A DNA stretch of 64,000 nucleotides. It comes from Cinclus cinclus. Lineage: Eukaryota > Chordata > Aves > Passeriformes > Cinclidae. The position numbers were made by a program, and so were the translations under genes. A model generated the notes under the pieces. It searched no databases and was not told where the DNA came from. It saw only the letters and a list, made by a program, of their open reading frames with translations. Position 1 is the stretch's first letter, and each line of letters opens with the position of its first letter. Shown here one piece after another: positions 40,765 through 56,600 of this stretch. Where the stretch lies: assembly GCF_963662255.1 (NCBI RefSeq), contig NC_085046.1:20293620-20357619 (forward strand), read 5' to 3'.

Positions 40765-43387
40765 AAAACTGGTGAAGGACATGGTTGTCTCCAGGACCTG
40801 CTACCTGACACAAATGCCAGTGCTGATTTTACCAAAATAAGGAAACAAACATGGAATGGGATACTAAGGATGGTTTGGGATAGCAATATGTCTGTCACCA
40901 TGGCACCGTTGAGCCACCTATACTAATATGAACATTTTTCCCTCTTTAAATTTTACAGCATTTAACCTAATTATGTGTTGGAATGAGTGCATGTTTTCCC
41001 CTTGACCATATGAATGGTATCCAGGCTGAAATGCTAACCTTTACATACATAATTAAACCAGTGTTTACTACAGTACAGTGTAGCAAAGCCTTGATTTTCG
41101 AGCACAGTGAAATTCAAAACACTTCTCTAAAATAATAATAAAAGAGATTGAAAATATAAACTGTAGCAAACCAGGTGCAGATAGGAGTGAGCAGAAGCAG
41201 TATGGAGCTTGGCACAGCACTGGCACACTCATTTGCTAGGCATATGCCTTTCTCCATGTGACTCCTGCTTACTGTAGTTGCTAAAGGGTTGCCCTTTTTC
41301 ACAGAGTATTTTTTCTGGACTAACTTTGAATTTAGCAGCTCAGGCATGAGGAGCTATTTTGTGCTTGGTGCCTTAGAACATGTTGACCTGTGTGCCAGTG
41401 GATGAATTTGTGAATGGTTTTCTGCAGTTTGCCCCTGTGTTAGTGCCAAGGCAATTGCACATATGTAAAATGGACATGCATGTTATGCTGTATGTCTTCA
41501 GGTCTCTGTATGAACATTAACTAATTAGTCAGTAAGGGCTGTGGCAAGGTTGTTGCAAAGGACAGAAGCTGCAGGGGATACGGCTCAAACACAGGAGTCT
41601 GAATGCACAAGGACACTGAGAACAGGAAAGGAACAAACAAGCTGAAAGTCTGGAGCAAGCCAGCAAGAAGGCTTCAAAAATACAAATAAATTTAGCACAT
41701 TAAGACTGGCAGCAGCTCATGTAGGTTTAATGGTTATACTAAGAATGGACTGTCAATCTGGACTGTCAGCCTTTAGCATGGAGAGATTATAACCTAAGTG
41801 CTACCCAAGCCTTAATTACAGCAAATAAATGTTTTGACACACCATTTCAGGACAACAAAGGTGCCATAGTAAAAAGAGTTTTCTGCTCTTCCTTTTGATT
41901 TGCTGAGACATCTAGTGCATAACTTCTGAGCACTTTGGTTTCCCATTCCTAATTTTCCAAGAAAATATGATTTTCCCTTGGGAACTAAGGTTAATCTGGT
42001 AACTAAATCCAAGGTCCCAGGCTATGTTCCGAGTTAACATGTAAGTTCTGCTGACAACCCAGTACTTGACCTGATCTCTCTAATCTGGTTACTCTGGCTG
42101 TGATTTTTGTGGCTATCTTCTTTGTGAGAAGGTCTGCAAGAGTGCAGGGTGAATGAGCATCCCAGGCAGTACCCGTGAGGATAAAACTATTAAGGAAAAC
42201 GTGGCTGGTATGGTAGGACCTCACTTTAAGACTTAGGTTTATCATAGCGGGAGTAAGGAACTGAAAGTGTGCTTGATGCCAGTAGGTCACCCAGCATCAC
42301 AAATGGTTTCACAGATCATGGCAGGTTTGTGTTTATTTGAGGATGAGATCTGTTCTTTGCCTAACATGTAACACAGCCATTGTAATGAAGGTTTATGAGC
42401 ACCCTGATGACAAAAAAAAAACCAGCTGGCTTAGGGATGACTAAATACAACACCTCAAGGGCCCAGCTACAGGCTGAGACAGAACAGTCACTTCTGGCAC
42501 ATCTTTTCAGTTTTTCTTGCCCAGAAGAAAAAACAGTGCTGAAAGCCCTTTCCCATGGGGTGAAGAGAGCAATGAGATATGAACATAATCCTCCAAGTGT
42601 GTTTGACTGCCTTCCTGGGTCTTTAGGGGAAGCCCTTAGCTGAGGCAACTGGCTAGCTTGTGTCAGTGCCAGATAAAGAATTTTTTTAAGACAGAGCATT
42701 AGAGAAAAGAAAAAAAAACTTTTTTAAAAAGGGGAGGGAGGAATATTTACAAGTGCATGAATGGAAGCTTTGTCGACAGTTTTCTGGGGAGATAAGGAGC
42801 TGGACTGGCCCATCTCTGTACGGCATGGACACACTCGATGCCTTTGAGTCTCTCAGGAAAGAGCAAAAGGAGCTGCTGACATTTCTGCTTAAAAGGAAGA
42901 ATCAATGAATCTTTGTTTCCCACTGCCTGCTTGTTTGACCTTATTGTGTTGTGGAATAGAAAGGAAATAAAAGAGAACGGTGAGGGGAGAGCAGATTCGT
43001 GCTAATAAAATCCAAGACAAGATCACAGCCCTCTGATCATCACTGGAGATGCCATTATTTGGTTGTTGTCCTATTTGCCGCTGTTGCTCATTTCTGATTC
43101 TTGCCTTGCTGTAATAAGTCACACTCTTTCCAGCCATCATCCCTGTATTGACAGGCAAATGTCACCCAGGTTTGATTGACGTCCATTGCTCCTGAATACA
43201 GAAGTATGATTTAGGAATCAATTCTGTTTGTTTATTTAAACAGCTCTTTGTGTACCTTGTAGATCTGTAAGCAGGACAAGTTCTTTAATATTTTCTCTGC
43301 AACAATGCCACTAATATTGCTCATTCACCTTCCCACTCAGTCACAGAGGTGCCCACCAGACCTTGGGGGAGGAGAAGCCTTCCATGC

Positions 43388-43520
43388 ACAAAAAAACCCC
43401 AAAACAAACAAACAAACAAACAAACAAACAAACAAAGAACAAAAACAAAAAACAAACTCACCACAAAAAACCAAAACAAACAAACAAAAAAACAAACCAC
43501 AAAAAAAAAGAAAGAAAAAA
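43388..43520. repeat. (AAAC)n / A-rich low-complexity tract
   Basis: An initial pure run of about eight AAAC units decays into irregular CAAA, CAAAA and GAAA units on the + strand. It opens Lys/Thr/Asn/Gln-rich frames on the + strand and Phe/Val/Cys-rich frames on the - strand that are not genes. It lies about 750 bases upstream of the C1QL3 promoter. Confidence 0.95.
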
Positions 43521-44221
43521 GAAAAGCAACCTCCAAGATAAATGCTTTGCTGCCCCTGAGTTAAGCCAAAGAGATCTTTTTCTCAGGTCTTAGGCATCTG
43601 TCGATTTGCATATACCCCGGACTTTTCTTTGGCTGCTAAACGAAAGGGAGCACACTCCCTCAGTGTCAGTTTACCAGCAAAGCCGCGGCTGGCTTCAGCA
43701 CCGCGAAACACTGTGGCCGGGATTACCGTGTCAGTTTTAATTCACGGGAAAAACTATTTCCTTCTCTGCCTTTATGGTTGCAATCGGGACGAGGAGAAAG
43801 AGGGAAATCCGAAATTGCCAGATACGTTACTCTTTATTATTGTGGGAGGTATATTTTGAAATAACTTTTACTCGGACTATTGGTGAAACATCCCTGTATT
43901 TAAAGCGGTATTTCCCAGAAAACGCTAACATGGCAAAGCAGCCTCAGGGAAGCGTTAAGCAGGAGGTGGATTGACCTTTTAATTCTCGATCGGTGACCTG
44001 AAGGGTACCCAGAGGCTGCTAAGCACATCTCTGCCTTTCGGTCTGCTTCAGAAAGAGCTGTCATCGCAAGATGCAGCTAGTGAGTGAGGCTCACGATTTC
44101 GCTGTTCATCCGTTTGCAGGAGGGGTGGGGGAGGGAGAAAAGAAAAAAATATATATTTCCCACACTGCCAGAGTAATGCCAAACTCTCTGTGAGTGGGAA
44201 GAGCAGAGCAGATGCTGGAAT

Positions 44222-44239
44222 GAGATGCCAAAGCATCTC
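44222..44239. promoter_or_regulatory. C1QL3: 7-bp perfect inverted repeat upstream of the C1QL3 TATA box
   Basis: GAGATGC-caaa-GCATCTC is a perfect dyad with a four-base spacer, ending 27 bases before the TATAAAT at 44266. A dyad of this shape could be a dimeric transcription-factor site; its role is inferred from position only. Confidence 0.5.
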
Positions 44240-44265
44240 CCCTTTCCCCTGCGCTTTTGGGTGCC

Positions 44266-44272
44266 TATAAAT
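44266..44272 (+). promoter_or_regulatory. C1QL3: TATA box (TATAAAT), likely C1QL3 core promoter
   Basis: TATAAAT stands at the left edge of the CpG island. A start site about 30 bases downstream (near 44297) would give a leader of about 620 bases. That leader contains no ATG before 44920, so the first AUG of the transcript is the known C1QL3 start. This agreement supports the promoter call. Confidence 0.6.
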
Positions 44273-44552
44273 TGCTCCAGCGCGCTCGTCAGCCTCCTCC
44301 TCTCCTGGCAGGTGGCACCCGGGCAGGATCCCGCTCTCCCTTCGGCTCCGGCTCCGGCTCCGGCTTCAGCGCGGCGGCGCGGTCACTGAGCACCCGGGCA
44401 CCGGGGAGGCCGGGAGGAGCGTCCCCGCTGAGGGCTGTCGTCTCTGCGAAAAGAGAGGAAGGGAGAGAGAGAGAGAGCGAGGAGGCGAGCGGGGCGATCG
44501 CGAGAGGAAAGGCAAGTTCCAGGGAAAGTTGACTCGGACTGGCACAGCCTGC

Positions 44553-44572
44553 AAAAAAAAAAAAAAAAAAAA
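44553..44572. repeat. C1QL3: Poly(dA:dT) tract in the C1QL3 leader
   Basis: Twenty consecutive A on the + strand lie within the CpG island, 19 bases before the second TATA-like box. Such tracts disfavour nucleosomes; whether this one has a promoter role or is only a slippage-prone homopolymer is unknown. Confidence 0.9.
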
Positions 44573-44590
44573 GTCGATCGCCAGCGGGAG

Positions 44591-44598
44591 CATAAAAG
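44591..44598 (+). promoter_or_regulatory. C1QL3: Second TATA-like box (CATAAAAG)
   Basis: CATAAAAG in otherwise very GC-rich sequence lies 329 bases before the start codon. It could drive a shorter C1QL3 transcript starting near 44620. It is downstream of the first TATA box and next to a 20-base A run. Confidence 0.4.
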
Positions 44599-44799
44599 TG
44601 CGGGCGGCCGGGGCGCGGCGGCAGCTCTCCCTCTCCCGCTCCCGCTCCCGCTCCGCTCCCTCGCCCGCCCGGCGGCTGCAGCGGCCGCAGCGGAGCGCCG
44701 CGACCCGCGGGAGCCCCCGCAACACCGGCGGCCCTTGGGAGGGCGGCCGAGCCTCAGGGGAGCCGAGCTCGCGCGGGCTCGGCTTTTTTTCGGCTCTGA

Positions 44800-50118
<5,319 letters not shown>

Positions 50119-52690
50119 TAATGAGTCAAAAGACCCACCAAACCAGTCAAGAAATGAAGCCTGCTCTTCTAAGCGATGGATTTGCGTGGCAAAAGTCAAT
50201 GAAACAAGCACCCCAGCAGAGAGTGACACTCAACACCTCAGCAGCGGGGGGGAAAAGTCGAATGCTACCTGATTCACATCTGTACAACACAGAGAAACCT
50301 TATGTTCAAAAACCACAAACCAAGTTAAACAGATGTGCGATCCACTTCCGCCAAAGCAAATACTTCCTCATTGTTAGTGTCCATGTGAATGAAGTTCTAC
50401 ATAGAGCAAATTTTTATAGAGAAGAAAAGCCCACCTAAGGACGCTGAGTTATTTCTTCAGTGTATATGATACTTTGATGTGTTATGATCTTGCTGCTTTA
50501 TCCATACTTCAGCTTTGGTTCTTGTGACTTACCTGCTAACAATGATGCTTGGAGTCCACTCATAGTGTGGTGAGGAATGATTTTACAATTAAAGGAAGAG
50601 GTAATCAAAATATACTTTCTCTCTGCAAAGAAATTGTTTGCCTTGTATTTTTCTTACCCTTCCACTCAAAACTAGAAACTAATCAGCTTCAAGCCTTAAC
50701 TCAACATTCCTGCTTTGTAGGTTTACATTAGACCTTTAACATAAAATTAATCCAGGAGAGTTATTTAAATTTTGTCTTTCCCTTAGCTGTCCTTTAAAAG
50801 AAAGATGGAAGAAACACTACTTTCCCCTGAAAAATAAAACAGTTGACAAACTACTCTATTGGACCATATCCCCGATTCCACTGAAGCAAATGGCAAAACT
50901 CTCATTACTAGTAGTGGAAAAGGGATATGGCTTTTAATTTGTATCCATGTAAATATATATTCAGACAATTATTACAGGCCCATTCTTGATGGTTAGTTGT
51001 GTAAATACTTAGAAAGCCTAGCATCCACACCATCAGACTAAGGCAGAGTGTTTTCTTTGCAGCAATTAGTCTTCATTAGTCTTTTAACACTTAGTCTGTA
51101 CCTGGGTTCTATTTTTAATGAAGCAGTTACGGATTAATATACTGCAGATGTTCCATTAGAATTTCATAGGAATATAATGGGTCAAAACCTTAATTGTCTT
51201 TAGTTGTCTTGTCTCACTGAAGTCAGTGGGATTTTTCCAACAGAGGAAGAGTGGGAGATCTGACACTTGAGAAAAAGCTGTCCCACAGACCTTTTCCATG
51301 GAAACTAATGCCAGTTAGTGGTAAAGTGTGCCTACGAGATGGACACAGAGAAGCACATTACCAAAAATTATAACACATATGCAAAGAATGAAGCAGATAT
51401 TTACATGCAAAAAAAAAAAGTGTGTATTGAAACCTATTTTTCTCATTCATATAGATAGAGATATAAATATATAAAGTCTCAAAGAAGCTTAATCCATATA
51501 GAGGATTAATGGCTTGGAGAATAAAACTAAACACAGATACATAGTTATAAAAATGGTTTTAAATCAGTCATAGCAGTAACGTCCACAGAATTTTTTTATT
51601 CAGAACATGGATTTATTGTTTGTTTTGGGATTGGGAGGCTATTTCTCTCAGATTAAAACTTGCAGATTCCATTCTAAACCTAAATTTCAGAAGATTATTT
51701 TATTTCTTTAGCATAGTTTGTTACGCTATTTTTTTAACCTTTTGGCAAAATCAAGGTAACATTTCTATAAATCATAGAACAGTAACAGAGGCTACCCCTA
51801 GCATTGCTATTTCATATACACTGTCACAAGCAACCTTGTCTAATCTAATAAGGGTACAAACTTAGATTTATCTGCACTAAAATTTCCAAGGCATCTGCCA
51901 CTCTGACGAAAAAGCTGTTCTATGCTGGCTACTCAGCAAAAGTCTGATAGAGATTTTTCACATCTCCCTAAAAATCTCGTTTGAATGAATGAACCTTGTC
52001 TTGAACAGAACATGTTACTCCTTCTGTTTTGAGTCGTCCAATTCAAAACAAATGCCGAGTGAGCCCAGGCTGAGAGGATCGCCTGGCAATCTCATCCAGG
52101 GTTTACAAAGGGACATTGTGCTGCCAGCTGCTTGTGTATTATCTCACCAGATGGTTAATGCTTTTACCTTATGACAAAGTGCCAGCCTCTATCTGTACAT
52201 TGTGGTGGTTACTCCTGTTTAATTTCTGCGAGGCAATTATTTTAATAACAGACCTGTACCTGACTTGTCTGTCCGCTCCACTGTTGCTGTTGCTGGCCAG
52301 TGCACTCCCAGGCAGTGTAGCTAGAGATTCCCTATGTAGTGTCCAACAGTCCTGCACCTAGAGCTAGAGATCATCCACAACCAGCAGTGTGCATTTACTA
52401 TGGTGTTTTATTGGTAAAACTCAGTACTACGAGACATACATGGCCAAATTTGAAGCAGTTTCTGACATCAGGCTACCACTGCTATTGGATAAGACCATTT
52501 TTTGGATAAATCACCTGCCCTGGTTAAAGTTAGACAAGAGCAAAGAACACACTTTATGTGAAAACCACATATAAGGCAAAAATTTCTTCCTTTTTCATCA
52601 TATCTTGATATACTGATTTGTAAAGACTTATATCACAACCTTTGTTATAATTATTACAACTCATTAAAACTGTATTATGTAATATATTTT
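50119..52690 (+). other. C1QL3: C1QL3 3' UTR (extent uncertain)
   Basis: AT-rich sequence without a coding exon follows the stop. Possible poly(A) signals are AATAAA at 50833-50838, AATAAA at 51520-51525 and ATTAAA at 52663-52668. The last is chosen tentatively because a GT-rich stretch follows at the right distance; alternative ends are likely. A less AT-rich block at about 52030-52320 looks constrained. PTER converges from the other side. Confidence 0.4.
52663..52668 (+). terminator. C1QL3: Candidate distal C1QL3 poly(A) signal ATTAAA
   Basis: ATTAAA is followed about 25 bases later by GAGTGCTGGTGTTGC, a plausible GT-rich downstream element. It is a weaker variant than AATAAA, and transcript evidence would be needed to confirm use. 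Confidence 0.35.
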
Positions 52691-53438
52691 GAGTGCTGGT
52701 GTTGCATCCTTACAAAAAGAAGCTGGTGCATGTCAAGCTTTACATGACTGCTGTGAGACTCCAAGTTCATGACAGAAAACAAATGCAATTAGGAAAAGAC
52801 GTCTGTAATAATACTGCATATAGTTTAGGAGGTGATCAAAAAGCTTTATTCAAAAATATATTTTTCCATTTATTTTTTACATTTTCAGTTATAATTAAGT
52901 AAATTGTTAAACTAGAAAGAAACATTATATTTTTAGATTCATTTGAGATTCCTCTTGCCTTCTCTTGTCTGTGGAGGCTAATTAAAACTTCCAGGCCTTT
53001 TATCAAGTATTACTTAAAGAATATGAGGATAATGAGAAGATTGACAGTATTACGAGGATTAAAATCAGCTGCTGGAGAGAGGAAATTTAACTGAAAACTA
53101 TAATTTCCTTCCAAGTCCAGGTGATGAATCTTCAAATGTAGTTTGGAGGTAACATTAAGTAACAGTATTAGATTATGGTTTTGAAACAATTATTTTAAAA
53201 TTTCAATTGAAAAGATTCCGTAGGTAGGCTCATATTCAGTAAATTAGCAAACTTTCAGAAGGGAGAAAATGTAGAGACAGTACACAATTTTGACATTCTA
53301 ATTAAAAAGAAAAGTTATCAGTTTATTTGCATCTACTTAATAATTTTCAGTTTTTTTGAATTTTTTTTAACGTCTGCTCTACTGAAATCTGAATTTTATC
53401 AAGCTTCCTTATAAATCATGTATATTTATTCATTATTC
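52691..53438 (-). other. PTER: PTER 3' UTR / convergent C1QL3-PTER gap
   Basis: AT-rich sequence lies between the two converging genes. Minus-strand AATAAA signals occur at 53425-53430, only nine bases after the PTER stop, and again near 53322-53327, 52868-52873 and 52845-52850. None has a convincing downstream element, so the PTER transcript end is left open. Confidence 0.45.
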
Positions 53439-53649
53439 CTACTTAAAAGTCAACCACCGCTTTGGATTTGCTAGGAGTATTTTATCAATTTTATCTTGGG
53501 ATATGCCTCTAATTAGCATTTTAGGAACTATATTTTTAAAGATATGTGAATATCCATGACCTCCATATTTCAACAACCTGTTCTTGGTGTGCACATCATG
53601 AGCCATCAGAATTCTGTCTTCATAGCCTTCATCAATCAGCATACGAATC
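53439..53649 (-). CDS. PTER: PTER coding exon 4 (residues 280-349)
   Basis: The exon reads [20 protein letters not shown] through to NPKRWLTFK, with TAG at 53439-53441. It contains the last metal ligand, Asp298 in AHDVH. The open frame continues upstream to 53963, but those codons are intron: the acceptor and the match to known PTER both begin at 53649. Confidence 0.97.
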
Positions 53650-56600
53650 CTGCAAAAGTTAGAAGCATCCCTGTCAGTGAAAGCTCTCACTGCAACAGCA
53701 CAGAAGCCATCTGGATTTACATTTCTTACATCACTGTACAGCTGGACCTTATTATAATAGAAAATACTTAGGTGCCCAGAGGATATACCCCTTACATTTA
53801 CCTGAAAATAAAATGCATTTTTTATTGCGTGAAAAATACCCCACCTCCGAAAACACCACACACATAAAAATGGAGAAGTAAAACTCTCTCTTTTTGGCAC
53901 ATGATTTTGCATTTCCAGACCCATTAAGTGTACAGCAGAATGCAAGAACTTCAACGTCACCATGCATGGGACACAGGTTTTCTATAAATTAGTAAATAAT
54001 AATTTCCTACATAAATTCCTTCTCAGCAGGTTACTTCTTGCTACTGTCACAAAGCTGGTCCCATTACATTTGCTAATGACCAGACTTTGTGTTTGACAGG
54101 TCTTTAAAGGAGCCTGGCTCAATTACATGAATACTTTCATATCTTCAGTTGAATCCCATTTAGCAAAGCAGGTTAATAAAAACTTGAAGTTGCCAGTATC
54201 GTACTCCATATAGACAGTTATCATCAAAACACACTTCAAAGATGTTCATTAAAGAAGATAAACACAACTGGCATGGCACTGCATTAGCACATGCCAGGAA
54301 ATATAAGGCATTAATTAATATGGTAGTGCAGCTAAACAACAACCTTGGCAAAATAAGTCAGATTGGAAAAAGAAGTAATCCTTGTAGTCACACTCTTGTA
54401 GCAGGACTGCTACAAGTCCTTTTGTTCCATGTTTCATTGAGATAGCCTTACTCCCTTATCAGCTAATTTTTTAGCATTTATATTTTGTGGATATCTACAC
54501 TCCTTTATTGCATGACTGTTAAGTTTCTCAGTAAGCTTCCACTTAGTTTGGCAGAGGACTGCAGCATTTAAGTGGCAGGGACTGACAGACCAGCCCTGGA
54601 AAGTGCTCATTCCTCATGAAGGCCTCCAAATCCATCACTTGCCAGCACAGTGAAATTCAAATCCTTACCTTCCTGGCAATGCTTTGATTCACAAAAAAAC
54701 AACCAGCCTTACAAGTACCCACACTGTATCTGAAAGCCCTTAGTGACAGTTTTTATTACAAGTAGTTACAAGGAGATCCATGTAGCAGGACCTACTCAGC
54801 ATGGGCAGCAGAAAGAAGGCAAAGAGAATAGAATTTGGTAAAATGTTACTGTTTTTCAAAAAACCCACCATACATTGTGCCATACGGTGCATAACACTAC
54901 ATAAACCATAGTCTTATGACATCACAAGGATCTCCTCCAGCCTGAAATAGAGAGAACACAAACCAACCAGAAAATAAGCGTAATGGCACTGGGAGGACTG
55001 AGTTTTTGCTAGTCAAACATTATTAGAGTCACCTCTTTTAATACTGGACTAATTTCATGGGCTGGGGAGGCATATGTCCTTTCCATTCTGTAATCATTGC
55101 TCCTTTTTGCTCATTCCTCTATATTTAGTTAGTACCTGCTTCTGACTCCAAACTGCCCCAGAACAAAAGTCAGTGTTTTGCTTGCACTGGCAGTAGACTG
55201 TAGCCAAACTGCTGAAGTACACAGACAGCTAAACTGTGTCAAGTAGGTACATTATGATTACAGAAGTTTGCGTCTTGAGCAGAAAAGATGTGAATAAGTA
55301 TTTTCCTTTGAGTATTTTCATTTAGAGGTCCATCTGATTTCTACCTCTGTGGTGCTGTTTGACAAAACAAAACCCTTAGGAGATCTCCCCAGCCATCCTT
55401 ATTCCACAGTGGCTACGTCGATATAACTCAAATACACATACTCACACTGTGCAATGAGAAGACAAACCTTTCATCTTTTCTTCCTATGAACAGCCTGTTG
55501 CAAGAAACACCTCAGACACTAGAGAGTTTTAGGAGACAACAGCGGCTGAGCAAGTATCATGGCTGGAATGAAAACTCTGCCACGGCTGAACATGCACTTG
55601 TTAACCAAGGCTAGTCCAACAGCCTCTCTATATATTCCCCAGTGCTTCTGCAGATGCTGACTTTCCATGGCCCAGGAGAAGGCAGGAGGCACAGCAGAGA
55701 GCAACTTTACTCATTGTAAATGTGAAAACTGTGGATTCCTTGCAACAGCTTAAAATACTACTGAGTGCAAGACTGAGAGCACTGTTAAGAGAGAAACAAT
55801 TTCTAGTGTGAAAAGCAGCAGCAAATGCTTGGGAGGGTGGAAGAATAACCACAGCACCTTCTTAGGAGAGAACAGTTTGAAAATAGATTAGTTTCAAGAT
55901 TAATCTGACAATGAGGGGGAGGGAAGCTATGTCTGAGATGTAAGGGAAAGCTAGAAGTTACTTCATTAGTGATCAGCAATCATAAAATCTTTCTCATCAA
56001 AGACAGCGAAAAAACTGTCTGTTACTCTGGAAGGTAAAAAGGCACAGGCAGGATGGCAACCCACCCCTCAGACACCTGCCACTTCACTGCTCACAAACAC
56101 TGTGGACAAACAGCATGGCAACATCACACCTCCAGATGGAGTGGGAGAGTGAGGTGTCCATTCCCAGCTGATCCTACCTTCTCTCAGACAGTTTCTGTAC
56201 AGAATGTATCTCCTTGGCAAAACTTTGTGTTAGCACAGCACAACAGATTTGCTGTGCAGCTGAGCTGAGACTGCAGGTGCTGATGAGAAGCAGAGAAGAG
56301 GTATCCTGCCAGTGGGGCCAATATTTTCACACTATGAGTGAGTGTGAGGAAAATGGGAGTTCTAAGGAGACAGGAATCACATTCTTCAAAACAGAGAAAG
56401 GGCAAAAGGACATAGGGACGAAAAGTGATAAAGTGCTTGGAAGAAAAAAGGCAGTTTTTCAGGATGGAAGCACAAATCCATCCAAAACAACCAATGAGTT
56501 TTGCTGGGTTAGCAAACCAGTGAAGAGATACAACAGGCTCAGATGACATTTAGTAGCAGCACTAGGTTTCCAATACTATGTTTCAAACAGTACTTAATCC

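Larger units (their letters stand above)
27331..44221. other. Intergenic region upstream of C1QL3
   Basis: The region has no recognisable coding exon, RNA gene or sizeable transposon. It is a patchwork of ordinary sequence and AT-rich stretches with homeodomain-type TAATTA motifs that look like candidate conserved enhancers (27640-28060, 38810-39030, 39930-40640, 42760-43160; see findings). Small simple repeats are at 28948-28965 (A run), 34700-34738 (A, then AAAG units), 40723-40764 (tandem duplication) and 43388-43520 (AAAC units). Confidence 0.65.

Noticed and set aside
43305..43593. Lys/Thr/Asn-rich open frames
   Set aside because: They are translations of the (AAAC)n low-complexity tract in several frames.
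53650..53963. Upstream extension of the last PTER exon frame
   Set aside because: It is intron. The acceptor at 53650-53651 and the match to known PTER begin at 53649, and the joined length is exact only with that border.
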